From: a bacterium
GTDB taxonomy: Bacteria > Desulfobacterota > Binatia > DP-6
DNA: 64,000 bases
Assembly (NCBI GenBank): GCA_026129405.1
Contig: JAHCID010000001.1
Coordinates: 465,237-529,236 of the forward strand
Reading direction: 5' to 3'
This document shows positions 54,173 to 64,000 of the stretch, in pieces. The stretch's first letter is position 1, and each line of letters opens with the position of its first letter. A program made the position numbers and the translations under genes. The notes under the pieces are model-generated. The model did no database searches and was not told the DNA's origin. It saw only the letters and a list, made by a program, of their open reading frames with translations.

Positions 54173-54354
54173 ACAATCCCGCTCCGCGGTGTGGACAAAG
54201 GACGGCCCGATCCACTAGGAAAATCGCCAGCGGACGCGGTTTGTCCACGACGTCCACAGGCCCTACGGCGACGACGGATCTCTTAGAACACAGGAGATCG
54301 GAAGTAACCGGGATCGGGGATGACGGGGACAACGCCCCAATTCCGAGGTGAGGC
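54173..54354. other. probable replication origin (oriC) between dnaA and dnaN
   Basis: DnaA-box-like 9-mers of the high-GC type TTGTCCACA: TGTGGACAA at 54190-54198 (perfect, reverse), TTGTCCACG at 54241-54249 (8 of 9) and ACGTCCACA at 54250-54258 (7 of 9). An A/T-richer stretch (TCTTAGAACA, 54281-54290) follows and could be the unwinding element. The 182 bp contain no gene. The neighbouring order dnaA-dnaN-gyrB-gyrA and ParB nearby support the location. Confidence 0.65.
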
Positions 54355-55470
54355 ATGGAAGTCACACTGAAGCGTGACGACCTGGTACGGGGGCTGCACC
54401 TCGTTCAGGGCGTCGTCGAGCGGCGGACGCCGCAGCCGATCCTGGCCAACGTGCTGCTCGAGCCGAGCGAGGGCGGCATCGCGCTCACCGCGACCGACAT
54501 GGAGGTCGGCCTCCGCGTCACGGTGCCGGCCCAGATGAAGAAGCAGGCAGCCGTCACCGTGAACGCGCGCAAGGTCTACGAGATCGCGCGCGAGCTGGCG
54601 GCCGAGGACGTCACGCTGAAGGTCGGCACGGCGGGCTGGGTCGACGTGGTCGCGGGGCGATCGCGCTTCAAGGTCGTCAGCCTCGATCCCAAGGACTATC
54701 CCCAGCTGCCTTTCGGGGCCAACGCTGGCACGGGCACCCCGATCCGGATCGCGGCGGGTACGCTCCGCGAGATGATCGACAAGACGCTGTTCGCCGTCTC
54801 GCAGGACGAGACCCGCTTCAACCTCTCGGGCGTATACGTCGAGTCGGCCGAGGGCGGCATCCTGCGCATGGTGGCCACCGACGGTCACCGCCTCGCGATG
54901 ATCGATCGCTCGGTCGCCGACGCCAAGCTGCCGCGCGGGGTCATCATGCCGCGCAAGGGTCTGGTCGAGGTCCGCAAGCTCCTCGACGAGACGGGCGAGG
55001 CCGAGCTCACCCTGGTCGTGGCCGAGAAGGACGTTCGCGTGCACACGCCGCAGCTGTCGTTCTTCATGCGCCTCGTCGAGGGCGAGTTCCCCGACTACCG
55101 CCAGGTGGTTCCCGCCTCGACCCGCGCCCGGGCACAGGTGAACCGCGACGATTTCCAGGCGGCCGTCCGGCGCATCTCGCTGCTCGCGAGCGAGCGTTCC
55201 CACGGCGTGAAGCTGCACTTCGAGAAGGGCAGCCTCGAGCTGTCGGCGAGCAACCCCGATCTCGGCGAGGCCAGCGAGGACATCGAGGCCTCCTACGGCG
55301 GCGAGTCGATGAGCATCGGCTTCAACGGGCGCTACCTGCTCGACGTCCTCAACGTGCATGCCCAGGGCGACGTCATCGAGCTGGGGCTCACCGAGGAGGT
55401 GGGTCCGGGCCTGCTGCGCGGCTCCCAGGACCCGACCTACACCTACGTCCTCATGCCCATGCGCCTGTAG
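54355..55470 (+). CDS. dnaN: DNA polymerase III sliding clamp
   Basis: 371 residues, with GAGGTGAGG just upstream. The three beta-clamp domains are complete, from MEVTLKRDDLVRGLHLVQGV and ANVLLEPSEGGIALTATDME to NGRYLLDVLNVHAQGDVIEL, and the protein ends in PTYTYVLMPMRL, the canonical clamp C-terminus. It is the processivity ring of replication. It lies behind the origin and 115 bp before gyrB. Confidence 0.96.
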   Translation: MEVTLKRDDLVRGLHLVQGVVERRTPQPILANVLLEPSEGGIALTATDMEVGLRVTVPAQMKKQAAVTVNARKVYEIARELAAEDVTLKVGTAGWVDVVAGRSRFKVVSLDPKDYPQLPFGANAGTGTPIRIAAGTLREMIDKTLFAVSQDETRFNLSGVYVESAEGGILRMVATDGHRLAMIDRSVADAKLPRGVIMPRKGLVEVRKLLDETGEAELTLVVAEKDVRVHTPQLSFFMRLVEGEFPDYRQVVPASTRARAQVNRDDFQAAVRRISLLASERSHGVKLHFEKGSLELSASNPDLGEASEDIEASYGGESMSIGFNGRYLLDVLNVHAQGDVIELGLTEEVGPGLLRGSQDPTYTYVLMPMRL

Positions 55471-55561
55471 TGGGGACCTTCGGACGTCCCCGGGCGGCTC
55501 TCGCCGACACGCCCGCGGACCGTGGTCGCGAAGTGGCGCCCCGGGGGCGGGGACGGTATAA

Positions 55562-58036
<2,475 letters not shown>

Positions 58037-58051
58037 GAGCGCCGCCGAGCG

Positions 58052-60586
58052 ATGGAGCACGACCCGCAGCGGGTACCCGTCAACATCGAGGACGAGATGC
58101 GCTCGTCCTACATGGATTACGCGATGTCGGTCATCGTGGGTCGAGCCCTGCCGCTCGCCCGCGACGGCCTGAAGCCGGTCCATCGGCGCATCCTCTACGC
58201 GATGTTCAACGAAGGCCTGCTGCACAACCGGCGCTACTCGAAGTGCGCCGGCGTCGTCGGCGAGGTGCTGAAGCGCTACCATCCGCACGGCGACTCGGCG
58301 GTCTACGACGCCCTCGTCCGCCTCGCCCAGCCGTGGAACGTGCGCTACCCGCTGGTCGACGGCCAGGGAAACTTCGGCTCCGTCGACGGCGACCCGCCCG
58401 CGGCGTACCGCTACACCGAGTGCCGTCTCACCCAGCTCGCCGAAGAGCTGCTCGCCGACATCGAGAAGGAGACGGTCGACTTCGTCCCGAACTTCGACGA
58501 CTCGACCTCCGAGCCTCTCGTCCTGCCGACGAAGGTCCCGAACCTCCTCATCAACGGGGCCGCCGGCATCGCCGTCGGCATGGCGACGAACATCCCTCCG
58601 CACAACCTCACCGAGGTCTGCGACGGGCTGATCGCGCTCCTCGAGAACCCGGCGCTGACCATCGACGAGCTGATGAAGTTCATCCCCGGTCCCGACTTCC
58701 CGACCTACGGCTTCATCTGCGGCAAGAAGGCGATCCGCGACGCCTACCACGACGGCCGCGGCATTCTCACGATGCGCGCCAAGGCCGAGGTCGAGACCGA
58801 CGAGAAGACCGGCCGCTCGGCGATCATCGTCACCGAGATCCCGTACCAGGTGAACAAGGCGCGGCTGATCGAGCGCATCGCCGAGCTCGTGAACGAGCGC
58901 AAGCTCGACGGCATCGCCGACCTGCGCGACGAGTCCGACCGCGAGGGCATGCGCATCGCGATCGACCTGAAGCGCGACGCCGTGGCCGAGGTGCTGCTGA
59001 ACCAGCTCTACAAGCACACCCCGCTGCAGGAGTCCTTCGGTGTGAACATGCTGGCCATCGTCGACGGCCGGCCGAAGCTGCTGAACCTGAAGGACGCGCT
59101 CGAGGTCTTCCTGCGCCACCGGCGCGAGGTCATCGTCCGCCGGACGATCTACGACCTCCGCAAGGCCGAGGAACGCCTCCACATCCTCGCGGGCCTCAAG
59201 ATCGCGGTCGAGAACCTCGACCAGGTGATCCAGATCATCCGCGCCGCCGCCGACCCGCCGACCGCGCGCGCGAACCTCATGTCGGCCCTCGGCCTGACGC
59301 AGATCCAGGCGCAAGCCGTGCTCGACATGCGCCTCCAGCGCCTGACCGGGCTCGAGCGCGACAAGATCATGCAGGAGTATGCCGAGGTCGAGGCGCAGAT
59401 CGCGCGCTACCGGCAGATCCTGGGCGACGAGAGCGAGATCACGAAGATCATCGTCCAGGAGCTGACCGAGCTCCGCGACAAGTACGGCGACGAGCGCCGC
59501 ACGAAGATCGTCGGGGAGGTCGGGACGATCTCCGTCGAGGACCTCATCGTCGAAGAGGACATGGTCGTCACGATCTCCCACGAGGGATACGTGAAGCGGA
59601 ACCCGGTCACGCTCTATCGCGCCCAGCGGCGCGGCGGACGCGGGAAAATCGGGGCGACCACGCGCGACCAGGATTTCGTCGAGCATGTCTTCGTCGCGTC
59701 GACGCACTCGTACATCCTGTTCTTCACCACGGCGGGCAAGGTGTACTGGCTGAAGGTCCACGAGATCCCGCAGGCCGGACGCACGGCGCGCGGGCGCGCG
59801 GTGACGAACCTGCTCAGCCTGAAGGCCGACGAGAAGCTGTCGGCGTTCCTACCGGTGCGCGAGTTCCAGGAGGGCTGCTACCTCCTCTTCGCGACCCGCC
59901 GCGGTCTCGTGAAGAAGACCGACCTCATGTCGTACGCCTCGCCGCGGCCGTCGGGCCTGATCGCGATCGCGCTCGAGGCGGGCGACGAGGTCGTCGGCGT
60001 GAAGCTCACCGACGGCAAGTGCGAGGTGATCCTCTCGACCGCCGAGGGGCAGGCGATCCGATTCGAGGAATCGGAGGTCCGCCCCATGGGACGCTCCACC
60101 TACGGCGTCGTGGGCATGAAGCTCGACGAGGGGGACAGCGTCGTCGCCATCGACCTCGTCGAGCCGGGCAACGCGCTGCTCGCCGTCTCCGAGAACGGCT
60201 ACGGCAAGCGCACCGCGATGGACGAGTACCGGTGCACGCACCGCGGCGGCAAGGGCATCATCACGATGCGCACGACCGACCGCACGGGCCGGGTGATCGG
60301 CGTCCGCATGGTCAGCGAGGACGGCCAGCTCATGCTGGTCACGAGCGGCGGCAAGGTCATCCGCATCCGGGCCGCCGAGATCCGGGTCATCGGCCGCAAT
60401 ACCCAGGGCGTCAAGCTGATCGATCTCGAGGAGGGCGAGCGCCTGGCCTCGGTCGCACGCCTGGCGGAGGCCGACGCCGAGAGCGACGCGACGACGGCGG
60501 TGGTCGAGGATCCGACCGAAGGGACGCTTGCCGACGAAGCGCCGGCCGGCGAGGACCCAGGCCCCGATCCCGACGCCGAGGTCTGA
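58052..60586 (+). CDS. gyrA: DNA gyrase subunit A
   Basis: 844 residues. The catalytic Tyr is Y122 in [11 protein letters not shown]. The quinolone pocket reads [14 protein letters not shown] with Ser82 and Asp86, the susceptible form. The C-terminal beta-pinwheel contains the GyrA box [10 protein letters not shown]. The acidic tail ([19 protein letters not shown]) is longer than in E. coli. With gyrB it forms an operon (15 bp gap). Confidence 0.96.
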   Translation: MEHDPQRVPVNIEDEMRSSYMDYAMSVIVGRALPLARDGLKPVHRRILYAMFNEGLLHNRRYSKCAGVVGEVLKRYHPHGDSAVYDALVRLAQPWNVRYPLVDGQGNFGSVDGDPPAAYRYTECRLTQLAEELLADIEKETVDFVPNFDDSTSEPLVLPTKVPNLLINGAAGIAVGMATNIPPHNLTEVCDGLIALLENPALTIDELMKFIPGPDFPTYGFICGKKAIRDAYHDGRGILTMRAKAEVETDEKTGRSAIIVTEIPYQVNKARLIERIAELVNERKLDGIADLRDESDREGMRIAIDLKRDAVAEVLLNQLYKHTPLQESFGVNMLAIVDGRPKLLNLKDALEVFLRHRREVIVRRTIYDLRKAEERLHILAGLKIAVENLDQVIQIIRAAADPPTARANLMSALGLTQIQAQAVLDMRLQRLTGLERDKIMQEYAEVEAQIARYRQILGDESEITKIIVQELTELRDKYGDERRTKIVGEVGTISVEDLIVEEDMVVTISHEGYVKRNPVTLYRAQRRGGRGKIGATTRDQDFVEHVFVASTHSYILFFTTAGKVYWLKVHEIPQAGRTARGRAVTNLLSLKADEKLSAFLPVREFQEGCYLLFATRRGLVKKTDLMSYASPRPSGLIAIALEAGDEVVGVKLTDGKCEVILSTAEGQAIRFEESEVRPMGRSTYGVVGMKLDEGDSVVAIDLVEPGNALLAVSENGYGKRTAMDEYRCTHRGGKGIITMRTTDRTGRVIGVRMVSEDGQLMLVTSGGKVIRIRAAEIRVIGRNTQGVKLIDLEEGERLASVARLAEADAESDATTAVVEDPTEGTLADEAPAGEDPGPDPDAEV

Positions 60587-60702
60587 TCGGTTCGACGCGA
60601 TTCCGCTCCGGGTTCGGCGTCGAACCCGGCGACGGAGGCAGACGGGCCTCACGGTTGCGCGTCGCCTCCAGCCGTTCGATCGGCTCTTCCTCTCGATCGA
60701 CG

Positions 60703-60731
60703 TTGACAAGCGCAGGAGCCCGTGATGTTGA
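60703..60731 (+). promoter_or_regulatory. possible rpmH promoter
   Basis: TTGACA at 60703-60708 followed about 16 bp later by a weak -10 (TGATGT region, 60723-60731), 13-20 bp ahead of the rpmH ATG. The -35 is perfect; the -10 is poor. Gene order makes a promoter here expected. Confidence 0.4.
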
Positions 60732-60743
60732 CTGCGGGTTCCC

Positions 60744-60902
60744 ATGAAGCGGACCTATCAGCCGAGCAACCGGCGCCGAAAGCGGACCCACGGGTTCCGG
60801 GCGCGCATGGCCACTCCCGGAGGGCGCAACATCATCAAGCGCCGCCGCGCCAAGGGCCGCAAGCGCCTGACCGTCAGCATCCCTCCCAAGCAGCCGGGGT
60901 GA
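60744..60902 (+). CDS. rpmH: 50S ribosomal protein L34
   Basis: 52 residues: [20 protein letters not shown], then [20 protein letters not shown] and [12 protein letters not shown]. The first 44 match the universal L34 pattern, and the C-terminal tail is a few residues longer. It follows gyrA by 157 bp and precedes rnpA by 10 bp, the classical rpmH-rnpA arrangement. Confidence 0.95.
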   Translation: MKRTYQPSNRRRKRTHGFRARMATPGGRNIIKRRRAKGRKRLTVSIPPKQPG

Positions 60903-60912
60903 TGCGACGGGC

Positions 60913-61266
60913 GTGACGGGCTCTTCCGCCAGCTTCCCGAAGAGCGCCCGTCTCCGACGGCGGCGTGAGTTTCTGCTCCTCCAGCGAGAGGGGCGACGCC
61001 GGCACACGCCCCATTTCGTGGTCATCCGCGTTCCCGCCCGAACCAGCGAGTCGCGCGTGGGCATCACCGTGAGCTCGCGGGTCGGCGACGCGGTCACCCG
61101 CAATCGCTTGAAGCGCTATGTTCGCGAGATCTTCCGGCGTCGTCGCGCGGCGCTGGCGACGGCCGTGGATATCGTCGTCATCGCGAAGCCCGGCGCCCAC
61201 ACCCTCACCCATGCCCAAGCGGTCACCGAGATCGAGCGCGCCCTGGAGCTGGCACCAGCGCGCTGA
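60913..61266 (+). CDS. rnpA: ribonuclease P protein component
   Basis: 117 residues from GTG 60913. The basic RNase P signature SRVGDAVTRNRLKRYVREIF follows RVGITVSS and the N-terminal block RLRRRREFLLLQREGRR. It binds the RNase P RNA to process tRNA 5' ends. The end overlaps no gene; yidD starts 22 bp later. Confidence 0.94.
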   Translation: MTGSSASFPKSARLRRRREFLLLQREGRRRHTPHFVVIRVPARTSESRVGITVSSRVGDAVTRNRLKRYVREIFRRRRAALATAVDIVVIAKPGAHTLTHAQAVTEIERALELAPAR

Positions 61267-61288
61267 CCGGATCGGGGCGGCGGTTCTG

Positions 61289-61495
61289 GTGACGGGGGTG
61301 CATGCCTACCGGCTGCTCGTTCGTCCGATCCTACCACCGGCGTGCCGCTTTGCTCCGAGCTGCTCCACCTTCGCGCTCGAAGCGCTGCGCACGCATGGAG
61401 CCTGGCGGGGGAGCCGTCTGGCGATTCGGCGCCTCCTGCGCTGTCACCCCTGGAATCCGGGCGGCTACGATCCCGTGCCGTCCCGACGAGGTTGA
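61289..61495 (+). CDS. yidD: membrane protein insertion efficiency factor YidD
   Basis: 68 residues from GTG 61289. YRLLVRPILPPACRFAPSCS, then TFALEALRTHGAWRGSRLAI and RRLLRCHPWNPGGYDPVPS carry the invariant three Cys and the GYDPVP end. It is an amphipathic membrane-bound helper of YidC. The start could be a few codons earlier, since the ribosome site is unclear. The yidC start is 3 bp after its stop. Confidence 0.93.
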   Translation: MTGVHAYRLLVRPILPPACRFAPSCSTFALEALRTHGAWRGSRLAIRRLLRCHPWNPGGYDPVPSRRG

Positions 61496-61498
61496 TCC

Positions 61499-63079
61499 GT
61501 GGATCAGAGACGCGTCTGGCTGGCCGTTGGCCTCTCGCTCCTGCTGTTGCTCGTATACGAGCAGTTCATCGTCCGTCCGTACCGCGAACACGCCGTGCCG
61601 CCCCCGGAAGCGGGGTCGCCGGCGGCGCCTGAGGCCCGGGCGCCGCAGCCGCTCACGATGGTGAACCCGGCGGAAGCCCCGGCGAAGCCGACGGGCGCCC
61701 TCGCGGCACCGGTGGCGGACGAAGCGGGAGCCCGTGTGTCGATCCGCACCGATCTGTTCGAGGCGCAGCTGAACCTCCAGGGTGGGCGGCTCGAGCAGTG
61801 TCTGCTGACGCATTTCCGGCGCACGGTGGATCCGTCGAGCCCGCTCCTGAACCTCGTCGAGCCCGGCGACGTCTTGCCCCTCACGGTGCAGGTAGGGAGC
61901 GGCAGCGACGTCGGTGTCCGCTACACGGCCGACCGCGCGGAGCTGCTCGTGACGGGCGCCGACGAGGGCGAAGTGGTCCTGTCGGGAACCCTGCCCAGCG
62001 GGGAGCCGATCAGCAAGACGCTGCGCTTCAAGGGAGATAGTTATCTATTTGATATGCACGTCGCGGTGGCGGGGGGCGGGGTGGGTCTGGTCCTCACCCC
62101 GGTCGCGAGTGAGGGCGCCCTCGGGGGAAACCAGCCCGGCTACGAGACGGCGGTCGTCTTCGCGGACGACAAGACCACGTCGAAAACTCCGCACGATCTG
62201 AAGGAAGAGAGCACCACGATCGAGAACGCGGTGTGGGCAGGGTTCTCTGCCCAGTACTTCGTGGTGCTCGGCCTTCCGTCGACGACCGGGAAGGCACTGC
62301 TCGGCGCGACCGATGGGACGCCGATCGTGCGCATCGACGAGGAGACGGTGGATGGGCGGGCGTCGTTCCACCTCTTCGTGGGACCGAAGGAGCGCGGTGT
62401 GCTGGCGGACGCCGGACATCAGCTCGATCGCGTCCTCGACTTTGGCTACTTCTGGTTCATCGCGATCCCGCTCCTCCAGGCGCTGAAGCTGCTCCACAAG
62501 ATCAGCGGGAACTACGGCGTCGACATCATTCTGCTGACGGCGTGTGTGAAGGCGGTCACGATCCCGCTTACGCAGCAGTCGCTGCGCAGCATGAAGGCCA
62601 TGCAGAAGCTCCAGCCGGAAATGCAGCGCCTGCGGGATCGCCATAAGGACGACCAGGTCGCGCTCCAGAAGGAGATGATGGAGCTGTACCGGCGCAACAA
62701 GGTGAACCCGCTCTCCGGGTGCGTGCCGATGCTGCTCCAGATCCCGATCTTCGTCGGCCTCTACAACGCCCTGATGCACTCCATCGAGCTGCGGCACGCG
62801 CCGTTCATGCTCTGGATCAACGACCTCGCCGCGCCGGACCGCCTCATGGTTGCCGGGATCGGCATCCCGGTGCTGGTGCTGCTGATGGGAGGCAGCATGA
62901 TTCTCCAGCAGTGGCTGACCCCGCAGCAGGGAGATCCGACACAGCAGAAGATCATGCTGCTGATGCCGGTGGTGTTCACCTTCATGTTCATCGGATTCCC
63001 GTCCGGGCTGGTGCTCTACTGGCTGGTGAACAACGTCCTCAGCATCGCCCAGCAGTACTGGATGCTACGCCAAGCCTGA
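61499..63079 (+). CDS. yidC: membrane protein insertase YidC
   Basis: 526 residues, GTG start. TM1 is RVWLAVGLSLLLLLVYEQF, followed by a large periplasmic domain (~residues 25-320) as in Gram-negative YidC. The conserved core begins FIAIPLLQALKLLHKISGNY and runs through MKAMQKLQPEMQRLRDRHKD, PLSGCVPMLLQIPIFVGLYN and the final pair GFPSGLVLYWLVNNVLSIAQ. It inserts and folds inner-membrane proteins, including ATP synthase subunit c. Confidence 0.95.
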   Translation: MDQRRVWLAVGLSLLLLLVYEQFIVRPYREHAVPPPEAGSPAAPEARAPQPLTMVNPAEAPAKPTGALAAPVADEAGARVSIRTDLFEAQLNLQGGRLEQCLLTHFRRTVDPSSPLLNLVEPGDVLPLTVQVGSGSDVGVRYTADRAELLVTGADEGEVVLSGTLPSGEPISKTLRFKGDSYLFDMHVAVAGGGVGLVLTPVASEGALGGNQPGYETAVVFADDKTTSKTPHDLKEESTTIENAVWAGFSAQYFVVLGLPSTTGKALLGATDGTPIVRIDEETVDGRASFHLFVGPKERGVLADAGHQLDRVLDFGYFWFIAIPLLQALKLLHKISGNYGVDIILLTACVKAVTIPLTQQSLRSMKAMQKLQPEMQRLRDRHKDDQVALQKEMMELYRRNKVNPLSGCVPMLLQIPIFVGLYNALMHSIELRHAPFMLWINDLAAPDRLMVAGIGIPVLVLLMGGSMILQQWLTPQQGDPTQQKIMLLMPVVFTFMFIGFPSGLVLYWLVNNVLSIAQQYWMLRQA

Positions 63080-63093
63080 CGGATGCCGGGGCG

Positions 63094-63696
63094 GTGCACT
63101 CGCTGGAGGTCGAGGCGGCGATCGAGGGTAGGCTGACTCGGCTCGAGGGCGAGAGCGTAGGGCGACCGTCGGGCGGGGGGAAGGCACGCGTCCGGGTCAC
63201 ACCCGGGACCGGGGTTTCCCCGGAAACCTCAAGTAGAAAGCGTGGCGTGCCCGCCGCGCTGGTCCTCGTCGATGTGCGGCGTCGACTCGAGCTCTCCTGC
63301 GACGTCAGCCGGAGCACCGGGAACGAGCCAGGGAGCGTCGTCGGACCAGACGATGGGTCGGTGATCGGTCGCCACGCGCAAACCCTCGACGCGGTCGAGC
63401 ACGTCTTGGGCCGCATCGTGTTCGGCGACTACGTTCGCACCGCCAAGGTGACCACCGATGTCGAGGCCTATCGGGAGCGCCGCGAGCGTTCGCTGGTTCC
63501 GATGGCGCATCGGTCGGCGGAGCGGGCGCTTGCCAAGGGAACTGGCGTCGCCATCAGCCCGACGGGCGCCCGAGATCGGCGCATCATCCGACTCGCTCTA
63601 CGAGCGGGAGGAGGCGCCACGACGCGCCGTGAAGCCGAGGGGAAGCTCCGTCGCGTGAGGATCGTCCCGCAGTATCCTGGGCATTCGCGACCGTAG
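63094..63696 (+). CDS. jag: Jag/KhpB-like RNA-binding protein with altered motifs
   Basis: 200 residues from GTG 63094. A Jag-like N-terminus ([12 protein letters not shown]) and a ~40-residue linker precede the KH domain ([20 protein letters not shown]) and R3H region ([20 protein letters not shown], then [13 protein letters not shown]). Two key motifs differ from the family: the KH GxxG loop reads GRHA, and the R3H R-x3-H reads RRIIR. RNA binding may be weakened or changed. Position after yidC is typical. Confidence 0.82.
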   Translation: MHSLEVEAAIEGRLTRLEGESVGRPSGGGKARVRVTPGTGVSPETSSRKRGVPAALVLVDVRRRLELSCDVSRSTGNEPGSVVGPDDGSVIGRHAQTLDAVEHVLGRIVFGDYVRTAKVTTDVEAYRERRERSLVPMAHRSAERALAKGTGVAISPTGARDRRIIRLALRAGGGATTRREAEGKLRRVRIVPQYPGHSRP

Positions 63697-63710
63697 GCGG
63701 AGGATTCCCG

Positions 63711-64000
63711 ATGGAGCGGCCCGAGTCGCGAATCGCCGGCGCCGCGCGCCAGGTCGGCTACAGAGAGCTGGACGCCGCCTCCACGGAGCGGCTGGTCCGC
63801 TATCTCGATCTGCTGATGCTGTGGAACCGGCGGTTCCACCTCACAGGGGACCGTGATCGGGACAGCCTGGTCGACCGCCACGTCGCGGACTCCTTGGCGG
63901 TCGCAGCGGAGGTTTCGACCTCCGGACACCTCGTGGACATCGGGTCCGGGGCCGGATTTCCCGGCGTCGTCGTAGCCTGCGCCAGACCCGACGCCCGCGT
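63711..64000 (+). CDS. rsmG: 16S rRNA m7G527 methyltransferase RsmG, 3' end outside window
   Basis: The first ~96 residues are present, with GGAGG eight bases before the [23 protein letters not shown], then [14 protein letters not shown] and [20 protein letters not shown] contain the RsmG SAM motif ([10 protein letters not shown]). It methylates G527 in the 530 loop of 16S rRNA. It directly follows jag without mnmE or mnmG in between. Confidence 0.93.
   Translation, partial: MERPESRIAGAARQVGYRELDAASTERLVRYLDLLMLWNRRFHLTGDRDRDSLVDRHVADSLAVAAEVSTSGHLVDIGSGAGFPGVVVACARPDAR

Overview
The window is a GC-rich bacterial chromosome segment that ends in the replication-origin neighbourhood. The order parB, atpE, atpB, atpI, atpZ, hemL, then divergently dnaA, dnaN, gyrB, gyrA, rpmH, rnpA, yidD, yidC, jag, rsmG runs from 48.8 kb to the right edge. 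High GC, many GTG starts, an E. coli-type long GyrB, Mla-type lipid-transport proteins, a sigma-54 activator and CtaA suggest a Gram-negative, respiring organism of the deltaproteobacterial/Binatota kind. That placement is an inference from memory of families, not from a search.

Layout. 0-12 kb: oxidoreductases (Old Yellow Enzyme, MpaB-like oxygenase with a divergent TetR, GMC oxidase), a LOG protein, an MBL/ODP protein and a GFA protein. These are followed by a tight four-gene cluster mlaA, ABC ATPase, mlaC, ABC-2 permease. 11-21.5 kb: secreted hydrolases (amidase, matrixin-like peptidase, carboxylesterase, zinc phospholipase C-like protein) mixed with decayed genes: aldo/keto reductase, histidine kinase, serine hydrolase, NHL-repeat protein, and a large cyclase/ATPase/TPR relic. 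22-24 kb: two tandem secreted cysteine-rich paralogues with duplicated leaders.

24.0-29.95 kb is a genomic island. A 50-bp direct repeat with one mismatch, the 3' part of tRNA-Gly(CCC), stands at its left end and inside the intact tRNA at its right end. Base composition inside is visibly lower in GC. The core of the island is a fluoride-responsive operon on the minus strand: a fluoride (crcB-motif) riboswitch, then a dynamin-like protein that has lost its GTPase domain, crcB, a DUF190 gene and a NYN-domain gene, with an MFS transporter downstream. A split HExxH protein and a c-type heme fragment also lie inside. No integrase remains.

30-48.6 kb returns to host-like genes: ctaA, a GAF/sigma-54 activator next to a TPR gene with a near-consensus sigma-54 promoter, a CBS protein, lhgO, gmhA, a SAM hydrolase-family gene, a site-2 protease, dCMP deaminase, pgeF, an E2-type acyltransferase, rlmE, a coiled-coil protein, a glyoxalase II, a crotonase, a DUF255 thioredoxin-domain protein, rlpA and purM. 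rlpA is preceded by a c-di-AMP (ydaO) riboswitch, and a perfect intrinsic terminator sits inside the rlpA signal-peptide codons.

The right part is housekeeping. DnaA-box-like sequences between dnaA and dnaN mark a probable oriC. ParB and part of the F0 sector lie on the left side of hemL/dnaA. The ribosomal protein L34, RNase P protein and membrane insertase cluster lies to the right.
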